This document shows, piece by piece, positions 7,907 to 16,386 of a stretch of 64,000 nt of DNA. A model generated the notes under the pieces. The model was not told the DNA's origin, searched no databases, and saw only the letters and a list, made by a program, of their open reading frames with translations. Positions within the stretch are counted from its first letter, which is position 1; each line of letters begins with the position of its first letter. The DNA lies in contig CANMVS010000005.1 in NCBI GenBank assembly GCA_947501445.1, forward strand, positions 186,001 to 250,000. The letters are read 5' to 3'. The translations under genes and the position numbers were made by a program. This DNA is from an uncultured Rhizobiaceae group bacterium. Lineage in GTDB: Bacteria; Pseudomonadota; Alphaproteobacteria; Rhizobiales; Rhizobiaceae.

Positions 7907-9478
7907 CTACAGCTTCAAGCCGATGGGGGCCGGGTCGAACAGGGTTGCATCCATGATCCTGACATTATCAGCCAACCTCAAATCTGTTGCGGCCTGATCC
8001 AAAATGTCGCGCTGAAGGTCGATCCCCGGTGCAACTTCAGTTACGACCAGCCCCTGGTCTGTCAACCTGATTACGCAGCGTTCAGTCACATACATGATGT
8101 CTTGCCCCTGTATCCGGGCGCGCTTTCCTGAAAATGAAATCTGATCGACTTCATTGACAAATTTAGGCACTTTGCCTTCCCGCAGGATTTTAAGGTGTCC
8201 TTGGTCAATGGTCATTTTTGCACCGACATTAAAATTGCCGGAAAAAACCACTTTTTTTGCTCGCGACGTTATGTCAACAAATCCGCCAGCTCCGGCTGTG
8301 CGATGCGGAATGGACTTCAATCTGGAAACATTTACGGAGCCGTGACGGTCAATCTCCAGAAACGATAACAGCGTTGCATCAAAGCCGCCCGCCTGAAAAT
8401 AGCAGAACTGATGAGGTGATGACACAAATGCTTCAGCATTCGCCGAGCAGCCAAATTTGAAATCCAGTAGTGGCACCCCGCCAACAGCGCCCTGCTCGAT
8501 CATCCATGTCACACTGCCATGAAGACCCTCTTCGACCAGAATTCGTGGTACATTGGCTGAAATTCCAAACCCAATATTTACGGCCCAGCCTTGCTTCAAT
8601 TCCTGCGCCACGCGACGCGCGATAACCTTGCCGACATCAAACTCAATTTTACGGAAACTCTTCAAGGGGCGTGTAAGTTCACCGGATATGGCCGGATCAT
8701 AGCCGGTTTGCGTGGTCTGCAGCTGATCGGGTGCCTCGACAATGGCATCAACCAATATGCCTGGCACGTGAACGTCATGCGGCCGGATTGACCCCGATGC
8801 AGCTACTCTTTTTACCTGAGCAATCACGGTGCCGCCGTTGTTGTGTGCGGCCAAAGCCATTTCCATGGCCCCGAGGTAGGCACCTTCCTGTTCAAAACTG
8901 AGATTACCCTTGGTGTCCGCGTTTGTGGCGCGAATAATCGCCACATCAGGAACCAAAGACTTGAAATACAGCCATTCCTCCCCTTCAAACTCCATCTGCT
9001 TTACAAGAGGTTCTTGGCGGGCAGCATGGTTCATCGCACAGCCTTCCACCTTCGGGTCAACAAATGTATCCATGCCAACTTTGGTCAGCACCCCCGGTCG
9101 CTTTGCTGCAGCTTCACGAAGCATATCAAATATGATGCCGGATGGAATGTTGTAGGCCATCACCTGCTCACTGGTGATCATATTCCAGATCTGCGGTGCC
9201 GCGGCATTACTTGGCCCTGATGGATAGGAACCACCGATAATTCGTCTGAGTAGTCCCGGCTTTGCGAGATGATCGACCCCTTTGGTCCCAAACATATCAC
9301 CAGCAGCAATGGGATGGATCGTTGTTACATTTCTCGGCGCCTGTTCCGCTTTAAATCTATCTCCTATGGCAGCAAGCACCGCATCCGGACAGCAGAGCCC
9401 GCTTGACGCATTAACGGCAATGATTGCCGCGTCAGGAATTAGGTTAGCTGCTTCACAAGCTGCCATTGTTTTTTTCAT
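7907..9478 (-). CDS. family I CoA-transferase (acetate/3-ketoacid/propionate type)
   Basis: A 523-residue protein with fused alpha and beta halves, as in propionate CoA-transferase and YdiF-type enzymes. These move CoA between acyl-CoA and a free carboxylic acid through a glutamyl-CoA thioester. The catalytic glutamate lies in TWMIEQGAVGG (Glu328), matching the ESGAIGG block of the family, and is preceded by the typical NIGFGISANVPRIL segment. The first half has GSYPSGPS and NAAAPQIWNMI. It faces away from the aldo/keto reductase across a 150-base region with palindromic operator-like sites, and a Dabb gene follows. The acid it activates is unknown. Oxidation products of the adjacent 10-20 kb cluster are a reasonable guess. 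Confidence 0.85.
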   Translation of the reverse strand: MKKTMAACEAANLIPDAAIIAVNASSGLCCPDAVLAAIGDRFKAEQAPRNVTTIHPIAAGDMFGTKGVDHLAKPGLLRRIIGGSYPSGPSNAAAPQIWNMITSEQVMAYNIPSGIIFDMLREAAAKRPGVLTKVGMDTFVDPKVEGCAMNHAARQEPLVKQMEFEGEEWLYFKSLVPDVAIIRATNADTKGNLSFEQEGAYLGAMEMALAAHNNGGTVIAQVKRVAASGSIRPHDVHVPGILVDAIVEAPDQLQTTQTGYDPAISGELTRPLKSFRKIEFDVGKVIARRVAQELKQGWAVNIGFGISANVPRILVEEGLHGSVTWMIEQGAVGGVPLLDFKFGCSANAEAFVSSPHQFCYFQAGGFDATLLSFLEIDRHGSVNVSRLKSIPHRTAGAGGFVDITSRAKKVVFSGNFNVGAKMTIDQGHLKILREGKVPKFVNEVDQISFSGKRARIQGQDIMYVTERCVIRLTDQGLVVTEVAPGIDLQRDILDQAATDLRLADNVRIMDATLFDPAPIGLKL

Positions 9479-9494
9479 GCGTTTTCGCCATAAG

Positions 9495-9508
9495 TAACTA
9501 ACTGGTTA
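9495..9508. promoter_or_regulatory. operator-like site with TAAC/GTTA half sites
   Basis: TAAC-N6-GTTA lies just upstream of the CoA-transferase start. Inside it, the 12-mer ACTAACTGGTTA (9497-9508) differs at one base from ACTAACTAGTTA upstream of the ABC binding-protein gene about 10.8 kb away. A TetR protein encoded beside the second site is the likely binder (inference). Confidence 0.45.
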
Positions 9509-9574
9509 ATTTAATATGCATGCTGGTGGTGACTAAATCAAGCTTTCATTAAGATATAATCCGATTGACGTGAT

Positions 9575-9595
9575 GTTACGTAACCATTAGGTTAC
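9575..9595. promoter_or_regulatory. double palindromic operator upstream of the aldo/keto reductase
   Basis: Two overlapping palindromes lie here: GTTACGTAAC (10 bp, perfect) and GTAACCATTAGGTTAC (6-bp arms, 4-base spacer). They place three GTTAC/GTAAC half sites in 21 bases, 30 to 50 bases before the probable start. This arrangement is typical of a repressor binding as a dimer or tetramer. Confidence 0.5.
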
Positions 9596-9624
9596 TATAT
9601 GACCGTTGATTGTGGAGATTGAGT

Positions 9625-10443
9625 GTGGGCACTTGCCTCAAAAACGACAGTGAACGTACGTTTGGAACCTACCCACTGAGGGGACGTGTTCTACACAACG
9701 CCATCGCGTTGGCTGCCGAGGTTGGTTACAGGTCATTCGATACGGCACAAATGTACGAGAACGAGGCGGAGACCGGGGACGCACTATCCGAATTGGGTCT
9801 GAAACGCGATCAATTGCATGTCACGACAAAAGTGCACCCGGACAATTTTACCAAGGCGGCCTTTTTGTCCTCGGTTGAGAAAAGTCTGAAGGACCTGAAA
9901 TTGGATTATGTCGATGTGCTGCTGGTGCACTGGCCACCTGCAGATGGTGAAATCGAGCCTTCCCTTGCCCAATTGCAACAGGCTTTCGATAAAGGTCTGG
10001 CCCGTAATATCGGCATATCAAATTATACAGCTCAAATGATGCGCGATGCGGTCGGAATTGTAGACACCACGCTGGCAACCAATCAGGTTGAATTCCACCC
10101 GCTCCTCAATCAGGGTGTCCTTTTGGAAGCAGCGATTGAAACCGGCATACCGCTATCTTCCTATTGTTCGGTGGCACGTGGCGAAGTGTTCAAACATCAA
10201 ATCTTTACCAATATCGGTCTGGGGTATGGAAAGACGGCCGCACAGGTGGTGTTGCGTTGGATCCTGCAAAAAGGTGTCACGATCAACACTATGTCAACCA
10301 AACGCGCCAATATCGAAGCCAATTTCAATATTATGGACTTTGAGCTGTCTGTAGATGATATGTCGCGAATCGACGCCATGGCCACAACCGGTTATCGTAT
10401 AGTGACTAAGGAACTTGTGCCGTGGGCACCTGAGTGGGACTGA
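9625..10443 (+). CDS. aldo/keto reductase
   Basis: An NAD(P)H-dependent reductase of the AKR superfamily (TIM barrel), 272 residues from the chosen start. The catalytic tetrad is visible: Asp and Tyr in FDTAQMYENE, Lys in VTTKVHP and His in LLVHWPP. GISNYTAQ and NQVEFHPLL complete the AKR pattern, close to 2,5-diketogluconate-reductase-like enzymes. No ATG is in frame near the 5' end. A GTG seven bases after GGAG is the best start, although TTGs at 9610 and 9619 are open. The N-terminus is atypical, with no LGFGTY-type first strand and only TFGTYPLRG retained. It is divergent from the CoA-transferase. Reduction of a sugar-derived ketone is plausible. Confidence 0.85.
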   Translation: MGTCLKNDSERTFGTYPLRGRVLHNAIALAAEVGYRSFDTAQMYENEAETGDALSELGLKRDQLHVTTKVHPDNFTKAAFLSSVEKSLKDLKLDYVDVLLVHWPPADGEIEPSLAQLQQAFDKGLARNIGISNYTAQMMRDAVGIVDTTLATNQVEFHPLLNQGVLLEAAIETGIPLSSYCSVARGEVFKHQIFTNIGLGYGKTAAQVVLRWILQKGVTINTMSTKRANIEANFNIMDFELSVDDMSRIDAMATTGYRIVTKELVPWAPEWD

Positions 10444-10497
10444 AAAGGTGCGCCACAGCCCCAGCGATGGGTGCTGTCGAAAACCGTAAAACTCTTT

Positions 10498-10528
10498 AAA
10501 AAAAAATGGGCGACCCGCAGGCCGCCCC
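10498..10528 (-). terminator. Rho-independent terminator of the GMC/ABC operon
   Basis: On the minus strand GGGCGGCC - TGCG - GGTCGCCC (8-bp stem with one G-U pair) is followed by A and nine T. It sits about 190 bases past the GMC oxidoreductase stop and also closes the region after the convergent aldo/keto reductase. Confidence 0.8.
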
Positions 10529-10673
10529 AGTTGGGGAGGAAACTCCAAGGCTAATGGCAGTCAGGGGGTGGAAATTCGATCCATCTGCTTCGCTTTCCCG
10601 ATGCAACACATTGTGTTGGGTGATACGCGCAAACCGTTGGATCGAATTTCAGTCATCAAATGTCTCCTTTTAG

Positions 10674-10714
10674 AGCAATTCATGTTTTACCGGCTCCATC
10701 TAAATATGAACTGC
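10674..10714. repeat. decayed copy of the dispersed repeat (second hairpin)
   Basis: GCAATTCATGTTTTACCGG, then a TAAATATGAACTGC arm, resembles the TTCAGGTTTTG/CAAAACCTGAA hairpin of the full repeats with several changes. Like other copies it lies immediately after a gene whose stop codon is TAG (the GMC gene on the minus strand). The similarity is weak, so this is a candidate only. Confidence 0.35.
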
Positions 10715-10715
10715 A

Positions 10716-12320
10716 CTAGTGGTTGCCACGGATCATGTCCGCGGCCTTTTCCGACATCATGATTGTTGGCGCATTGGTATTGGATCCAATGAGACTTGGC
10801 ATCGCCGAACTGTCACAGATACGCAACCCTTCCATGCCATGTACACGAAGCTGTGGATCAACAACGGCCAATTCATCGATCCCCATCTTGCACGTGCAGG
10901 TTGGATGATAGGACGTGCGACCAAACTGGCGTGCATAATCTTCAAAATCCAATTGGGTCTTAATACGGTGGTCAGGAAAACGAATTTGGCGAATGTGCTT
11001 TTGCAGACTCTTTTGCCGAAATATCTCAATGCTGTATTTCACCCCCTCCACAGATGTTTTGAGGTCATCAGGATGGCCGAGATAATTCGGATCGATCAGG
11101 GGCATGTCCTCAACCTTGCTGGACCTCAGCCGCACTGTCCCTCTCGCCTTGGGTCTCAAAGCATAGGAATTGAGCGTGATCCCCGAACTGCCTGTCGGCA
11201 CGCTCGGAACCCCCGCTTCCGCGCCCGCTGCAGCGAGAAAATGAAACTGTAAGTCCGGAACAGAAGCAGCCCTGTCCCCGTACCAAAACGCACCGCCTTC
11301 GACAATGTTAGACGTAACAGGGCCACGGCCAAAAAGGTAGTATTGCATCCCTGCCCAGATTGCCCAATGAGGCCTGTTGTATTTGTCCAGACTGAGATGG
11401 TTGGTAAGTTCCGCAACGATATCGATGCCAAAATGGTCACTCAGGTTTTCACCCACACCGGGCAGATCCTGGACAATGTCAATCTTATGTTTTTGAAGAT
11501 GCTGTGCCGGGCCAATTCCGGAAAGCATCATCAATTTTGGCGTTCCAATAGCACCAGCGGTCAGGATCACCTCCTGTTGTGCTGCCACTTTGGCAAGGTG
11601 CCCGTTGCGTGCATATTCAACACCCGTCGCTCGGTTTCCCTGCGTCAGAACGCGCGTAGCCTGGCAATGAGTTACAAGGGTTAAATTGGGCCGACCCAGC
11701 GCGGGCCGCAGGTAGCCAACAGCTGCAGAGCAACGCCTGGCGTTCCTGATTGTGGTTTGGTAAACTCCGGCACCTTCTTGTTTTTCACCATTGAAATCAG
11801 CATTGTATGGTATTCCAAACTCCTGACATGACTGAACAAATGCGTGGGTAAGGGGCTGCGGATCGGCCAGGTCTGAAACACCCAACGGCCCATCTGTACC
11901 ATGCCAATCACCAGAAAGGACGGTGTTACCCTCCGAGCGAATAAAGTATTTCTTTATCTCGTCAAAGGACCAGCCTTCGCAACCTTCCTCATGCGCCCAG
12001 CGATCATAATCGCTTTGATTGCCGCGCGTGAACACTTCAGCGTTGATTGAACTGCCACCGCCGATTACCCGCGCCTGCGCATAGGGAATAACGCGATTGT
12101 TTGCGTGTTTCTGCGGCACGGTGGTATAGCCCCATGTATAGGGTCCATCGGTCATCTTGGCGAAGCCGACAGGCATATGAATGAGTGGATGGCTGTCCTT
12201 TCCACCCGCCTCAAGCAGGAGCACCTGCACATTGCTGTCTTCGGTGAGCCTGGAGGCCAGCACGCAACCTGCTGACCCGCCACCGACGATCACATAGTCG
12301 TATGTCCGCGCAGCCATCAT
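10716..12320 (-). CDS. GMC-family FAD alcohol dehydrogenase
   Basis: A 534-residue glucose-methanol-choline oxidoreductase. It has the N-terminal FAD-binding motif YVIVGGGSAGCVLASRL, followed by LLLEAGG, the GMC signature GGGSSINAEVFTRG and a C-terminal YHPTCTCKMG (catalytic His). The ending VHGMEGLRICDSSAMPSLIGSNTNAP contains the partner Asn. Such enzymes oxidise a primary alcohol to an aldehyde and pass electrons to FAD and then to quinone or oxygen. Its ATG overlaps the TGA of the aldehyde dehydrogenase gene (ATGATG), so the two are translationally coupled and probably act in series, alcohol to aldehyde to acid. Sequence resembles choline dehydrogenase, but the sugar-type ABC transporter in the operon argues against assuming choline. 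Confidence 0.88.
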   Translation of the reverse strand: MMAARTYDYVIVGGGSAGCVLASRLTEDSNVQVLLLEAGGKDSHPLIHMPVGFAKMTDGPYTWGYTTVPQKHANNRVIPYAQARVIGGGSSINAEVFTRGNQSDYDRWAHEEGCEGWSFDEIKKYFIRSEGNTVLSGDWHGTDGPLGVSDLADPQPLTHAFVQSCQEFGIPYNADFNGEKQEGAGVYQTTIRNARRCSAAVGYLRPALGRPNLTLVTHCQATRVLTQGNRATGVEYARNGHLAKVAAQQEVILTAGAIGTPKLMMLSGIGPAQHLQKHKIDIVQDLPGVGENLSDHFGIDIVAELTNHLSLDKYNRPHWAIWAGMQYYLFGRGPVTSNIVEGGAFWYGDRAASVPDLQFHFLAAAGAEAGVPSVPTGSSGITLNSYALRPKARGTVRLRSSKVEDMPLIDPNYLGHPDDLKTSVEGVKYSIEIFRQKSLQKHIRQIRFPDHRIKTQLDFEDYARQFGRTSYHPTCTCKMGIDELAVVDPQLRVHGMEGLRICDSSAMPSLIGSNTNAPTIMMSEKAADMIRGNH

Positions 12321-13819
12321 GCCACCCAATGTGACCGTTTGCCGATCTCGATGTGGATCGACTTGGTCTGTGTGTATTCCTCAACCCCCTGCATACCTGC
12401 TTCACGTCCCCAACCGGATTGCTTAAATCCACCAATCGGAAGTTCCGGCCCACCCGCCAGTGTGGTATTGATCCAAAACCGCCCAGCCCGTACCCGGCGA
12501 GAAACAGTCAGCGCCTTATCTATGTTTTTCGTCCACACGCTTGCGGCAAGTCCATATACCGTGTCGTTGGCTATCGAGATCGCCTCATCGATTGTATCGA
12601 AAGGAATGACGCATAGCACAGGGCCAAATATCTCTTCGCTGGCAATGGCCATGTCCATGGTCACATCGCAAAACACTGTGGGTTCGACATATTGTCCTAA
12701 GGGCGTGTTGAGTGCACTGCCGCCGGTGATCAAACGGGCTCCTTCTTCCTGGCCCCTGGCAATGTATGATAAAATTGTACGGTTTTGTTCATCAGTCGTA
12801 ATCGCTCCGGCCTGGGTGGATTCGTCCAATGGCTCCCCGATTTTCACACTGCGAAGTTTCTCGGCAACTTTTTGAGCAAAAAGATCTGCAACAGATCTTT
12901 CCACCAGCAACCGCGACCCGGACACACAGCACTGTCCGCTGTTGAACGCAATCCCGAAGGCGACACCGTCAGCAGCGTCATCCAAATCAGCATCCGCAAA
13001 GACAATTTGAGGATTTTTACCACCCAGTTCCAACCCCAGTTTCTTGAAATTGCTGGCGCCTGCTGCCGACACGATCAATCGGCCGACACTGGTTGAACCG
13101 GTGAAGGAAAGCATGTCGACATCCATGTGTTCAGCAAGCTGCTGACCGACAGTGCCACCTGAGCCAGTCACCACATTAAACACACCATCGGGCAGCCCAG
13201 CCCGGGTCAATATCTCGGCCAGAAGCAGCGTCGTAACGCTGGTAACTTCAGAGGGTTTGGCAACTATGGAGCAGCCCGAAGCCAGAATATAGGGCACTCG
13301 TTCACACAGAATAAGGAACGGAAAATTCCACGGTGTGATCAGGCCAACCACACCAATTGGTTCGCGCGTGACAATACCAAAGGCTCCATCCCCACTGTTG
13401 TTGTAACTGTCGCCGTGCAGTGCCCTTGCCAGACCCGCAGATAGTTCGAACATGCCAACACAGCCCAACACTTCGCTGCGGGCCTGCGATATGGGTTTTC
13501 CATTCTCCAGCACCTCCCAATGGGCGATTTCATCGACCCTATCCCGGATCAGATCGGCTGTTTTCAATAGGACAGCGGCCCGGTCAGCTCCGCACAGCCC
13601 TGCCCAATGACGGCCTTCGAATGCCAAGCGCGCCGAGGCCACGGAAGCGTCAAGGTCGCTTTGCGTGCAACGCGGAATACGACTGACGGGTACACCGTGG
13701 CCAGGCGACGTGCGTTCAAACACCTCTCGACCACCGGCGGCAACCCAGTCACCATCCATATAGAAACCAAACTCGCGCGGTGATTCAGGTAGTGAATATC
13801 CAGTCATAGTATGCGCCAT
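12317..13819 (-). CDS. NAD(P)-dependent aldehyde dehydrogenase
   Basis: A 500-residue aldehyde dehydrogenase oxidising an aldehyde to a carboxylate. It has the active-site glutamate in LELGGKNPQ, the nucleophilic cysteine in FNSGQCCVSGSR, the cofactor-binding TPWNFPF and FTGSTSVGR, and the C-terminal EEIFGPVLCV. The ATG chosen starts MAHTMTGYSL and follows GGGAAACAG. An open frame continues 78 bases upstream into the cupin gene but has no ribosome site. It lies between the cupin gene and the GMC oxidoreductase in a tightly packed operon. Substrate unknown, presumably the aldehyde made by the GMC enzyme or the zinc dehydrogenase. Confidence 0.9.
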   Translation of the reverse strand: MAHTMTGYSLPESPREFGFYMDGDWVAAGGREVFERTSPGHGVPVSRIPRCTQSDLDASVASARLAFEGRHWAGLCGADRAAVLLKTADLIRDRVDEIAHWEVLENGKPISQARSEVLGCVGMFELSAGLARALHGDSYNNSGDGAFGIVTREPIGVVGLITPWNFPFLILCERVPYILASGCSIVAKPSEVTSVTTLLLAEILTRAGLPDGVFNVVTGSGGTVGQQLAEHMDVDMLSFTGSTSVGRLIVSAAGASNFKKLGLELGGKNPQIVFADADLDDAADGVAFGIAFNSGQCCVSGSRLLVERSVADLFAQKVAEKLRSVKIGEPLDESTQAGAITTDEQNRTILSYIARGQEEGARLITGGSALNTPLGQYVEPTVFCDVTMDMAIASEEIFGPVLCVIPFDTIDEAISIANDTVYGLAASVWTKNIDKALTVSRRVRAGRFWINTTLAGGPELPIGGFKQSGWGREAGMQGVEEYTQTKSIHIEIGKRSHWVA

Positions 13820-13832
13820 TCTGTTTCCCGTT

Positions 13833-14390
13833 TTATTCGCATCGATCAAGACCGTCGCGGTAGTTGTTCCAACCGCCGTCAACCGACGATACCGCATCCA
13901 ACCAGGGTTGAATCGGTTGACCGGAAACCGGGTTTTTTGAAGGAATGGGCAGCATCATTATGCGCTTTGCTGCTGCCCTAAATTCTTCAGAGGTCACAAA
14001 TTCATCCCTGATGTTGTCCCAGTCTCGCCCGTCTGGATAACCACCGACCAACAGGTTGTCTTCAGATTTTCCAACCATTTGGTGACTTACGCCAGCAGGT
14101 ATTATGATAACATCGCCTGCATCGACCCTTATTTTGGGTCCATTATTGCCAAAGACGACAATCTCCATCCATCCGAGAGCGCAACCAAGGCATTCATGGG
14201 TGGTCGAGTGGAAATGGCCATAGGAGTAAATGCCGGGGTATCTCCAGTTGTTCAACCAGCCGTTTTTCTGAAACTGCGCCGTGATTCGGTCTACGCCGCC
14301 ACCCGGCACACCGTTGCGATGAATGAGAAGCGGAAACCGACTGTTTGGTATCCTGCCCCTCGCACCTTGCTGTAAATATTCGGTTTTCAT
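13833..14390 (-). CDS. cupin-domain protein
   Basis: A 185-residue single cupin. The first metal motif is HFHSTTHECLGCALG (two His and a Glu spaced as in cupins, around residues 60-75), and the second is GDVIIIPAGVSHQ, with the final His. The block FQKNGWLNNWRYPGIYSYGHFHS is typical of a conserved family of small bacterial cupins of unclear activity, some probably sugar or sugar-acid isomerases or lyases. It sits between the zinc dehydrogenase and the aldehyde dehydrogenase on the same strand, so it probably acts on an intermediate of this pathway. The start ATG has AAGG upstream. Confidence 0.75.
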   Translation of the reverse strand: MKTEYLQQGARGRIPNSRFPLLIHRNGVPGGGVDRITAQFQKNGWLNNWRYPGIYSYGHFHSTTHECLGCALGWMEIVVFGNNGPKIRVDAGDVIIIPAGVSHQMVGKSEDNLLVGGYPDGRDWDNIRDEFVTSEEFRAAAKRIMMLPIPSKNPVSGQPIQPWLDAVSSVDGGWNNYRDGLDRCE

Positions 14391-14405
14391 CTCATACCTT
14401 GATGA

Positions 14406-15437
14406 TCACATAATAATACGGGTTTTTAGTAGCTTTTGACGGTCACCAAATGAGTCGAACGCCTCTTGAATATTTTCCAGAGGGTATTCAGCTCCGCCAA
14501 AATATCGGGTGTTTATTCTGCCGTGCACAAGAAGCGTGAGGGCATCGTGCATATCCTCACCCATACCCGCTACCGAACCCTTGAGTGAGTTCTCCTGCAG
14601 GATTGTCTGCATAATATCAATTGACAGGCTTTCACCGGCTGAAGTCAGGCCAAAAGCAGCTAGATGTCCCCCCTTGCGCATAAGCCGCACTGATTGCGCG
14701 TAAAGTTGTGGCAGTCCAACGCTCTCGACAACAACATCGGCACCGCGTCCGTCGGTGACAGACAACACTTTTTCTTCCAACTGTGCCATGTCGCTGATAC
14801 CGACATCAGCACCCGCGTTCAGTGCCATTTCCACGCGTTCCTGACAGATATCCACAACGACAATTGGTGCGGCACCAAGTGTTCTAAGCAGTTGCACATG
14901 AAGGTTGCCAATCGGCCCCGCCCCCAGAACCACAACCGATTGTGCAAAGGTAACCCGCGCCTTGCGGGCTGCACGAACAACACAGGCCAGAGGCTCCACC
15001 AGGGTCAAAATCTCAGCCGATATGCCAGCGGGAGCCGGGATGACCAGTTTTGCAGGAACGCAGATGTACTGCGCAAATGCCCCGTCCGTGGTTATTCCAA
15101 GCTGCTGCATCTGCGGACAGTTCAATATCTCATTGCGACGACACCAATAACACCGTCCACACCCATGATTCACATCGACGACCACTGGCTGCCCCCTGGA
15201 CAAGCCCTCAACATCGCAGCCTGTATCCGAGATTTTTCCGGTAAACTCATGGCCGGGGATCATCGGCAATTTTTCTGCCGCGTAACGGCCATGAAAAATA
15301 TGCAGATCAGTACCGCATATACCCGTCTGTTTCACACGGATCAGCACTTGGTCCGGACTTGGTTCCGGACGCGGCAAGTCGCGTAGTTCAAATCTGCCTG
15401 GCTTGACCAGAACCGCCGCCAGCATCGCCTCAGTCAC
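14406..15437 (-). CDS. zinc-dependent alcohol/polyol dehydrogenase (MDR family)
   Basis: A 343-residue medium-chain dehydrogenase of the sorbitol/threonine dehydrogenase type, oxidising a secondary alcohol with NAD(P). Catalytic zinc ligands lie in GICGTDLHIFHG and PGHEFTG. The structural zinc loop is CGRCYWCRRNEILNC. The Rossmann motif is VVLGAGPIGNLHVQLL. The start is a GTG overlapping the permease stop (GTGA). An in-frame ATG 12 bases later is equally possible. It directly follows the ABC transporter genes and is likely the first cytoplasmic oxidation step on the imported sugar or polyol, which is an inference from operon position. Confidence 0.88.
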   Translation of the reverse strand: MTEAMLAAVLVKPGRFELRDLPRPEPSPDQVLIRVKQTGICGTDLHIFHGRYAAEKLPMIPGHEFTGKISDTGCDVEGLSRGQPVVVDVNHGCGRCYWCRRNEILNCPQMQQLGITTDGAFAQYICVPAKLVIPAPAGISAEILTLVEPLACVVRAARKARVTFAQSVVVLGAGPIGNLHVQLLRTLGAAPIVVVDICQERVEMALNAGADVGISDMAQLEEKVLSVTDGRGADVVVESVGLPQLYAQSVRLMRKGGHLAAFGLTSAGESLSIDIMQTILQENSLKGSVAGMGEDMHDALTLLVHGRINTRYFGGAEYPLENIQEAFDSFGDRQKLLKTRIIM

Positions 15438-16378
15438 TTGACCACGCCCCTTAGTTTTGAGCGATCGATGGTCAGCGCAATCGCAGCGATCAGAACCACA
15501 CCGAAGACCAATTGCTGCTGTGTGGCGTCGATTTCCAGATAGACCATTGCGACGCGTATCACTAGAACAATAAGCGTGCCAACGACGGTATTGATTACAC
15601 CACCAACACCACCGGTAAGTGGTGTCCCGCCAACAAGTACCGCAACGATTGACAAAAGCAGGAACCCATTGGCGATGTGGGCATCACCACCTGACAATTT
15701 GACCGAAAACATAAGGCCTGCAATCGCGGCAAGCGTGCCCGAAATTCCAAATGCCAGTATCTTGATTCTGTCAACTTTAAGCCCGGAAGCAACGGCCGCC
15801 AATTCGCCTGAACCAACAGCCTTTAAGGCACGTCCAAATGTCGTTCGCGTTTGTAGGAACCAGGCAAGGAACAAAAGCACACCCGCAATGGCCAGTTCGT
15901 GCGGGATACCAGCAGTATTACCAAAAATCCAACCGAAATTTTCATTTCTCAAGGTGGTATCCATTGACAATGCACGTTCGCCAGAAAGGTATCTGGCACT
16001 GGAGAGCGCCACAAATCCCATTGCCAGTGTTGATACAAATGAAGGCACGAACAAGCGGGTGGTGATAAAGCCCGAAAAGGCACCAAACAGGAACCCCACC
16101 AGGATACAGATCACGGCGACACCCATACCAAAATTCGCAAGATAAACCGTGGTAATAACAGTTACCAGATTTGCCACCTGCTGCACCGACAGGTCGATGC
16201 CACCAATGTAAATAACAAACGTCATTCCCAGCGCCATTATAAAAAGTGGCACAATGTCTGCAACCAGGCCAATCAGCCCGGCTGGATCAAAAAAGGCAGG
16301 ATTGGCAATACCAATAATGGTGACAAGCACCAAAAGTGTAAACCAGGGCAGAAAGTGCTTTAAGGCTTCAAGTTTCAT
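15434..16378 (-). CDS. ribose-type ABC transporter permease
   Basis: A 314-residue inner-membrane permease of the RbsC/MglC (BPD_transp_2) family with eight to ten hydrophobic segments. The conserved FVIYIGGIDLSVQQVANLV and the late block SIVAVLVGGTPLTGGVGGVINTVVG are characteristic. It pairs with a second permease gene upstream to form a heterodimeric channel. The ATG chosen starts MKLEALKHFLPWF. A TTG 12 bases upstream overlaps the ATPase stop. Both are in frame. Confidence 0.9.
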   Translation of the reverse strand: MKLEALKHFLPWFTLLVLVTIIGIANPAFFDPAGLIGLVADIVPLFIMALGMTFVIYIGGIDLSVQQVANLVTVITTVYLANFGMGVAVICILVGFLFGAFSGFITTRLFVPSFVSTLAMGFVALSSARYLSGERALSMDTTLRNENFGWIFGNTAGIPHELAIAGVLLFLAWFLQTRTTFGRALKAVGSGELAAVASGLKVDRIKILAFGISGTLAAIAGLMFSVKLSGGDAHIANGFLLLSIVAVLVGGTPLTGGVGGVINTVVGTLIVLVIRVAMVYLEIDATQQQLVFGVVLIAAIALTIDRSKLRGVVK

Positions 16379-16386
16379 ATGAGTTC

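Noticed and set aside
10779-10790. ATTGGATCCAAT, the same core palindrome as upstream of the hydroxyproline operon
   Set aside because: It lies inside the GMC coding sequence and encodes part of the conserved IGSN segment, so it is explained by coding constraint.
10716-13819. Reading the GMC/aldehyde dehydrogenase pair as choline-to-betaine genes betA/betB
   Set aside because: The operon carries a sugar-type ABC transporter, zinc polyol dehydrogenase and cupin, and lacks choline transport or betI context. General names are safer.
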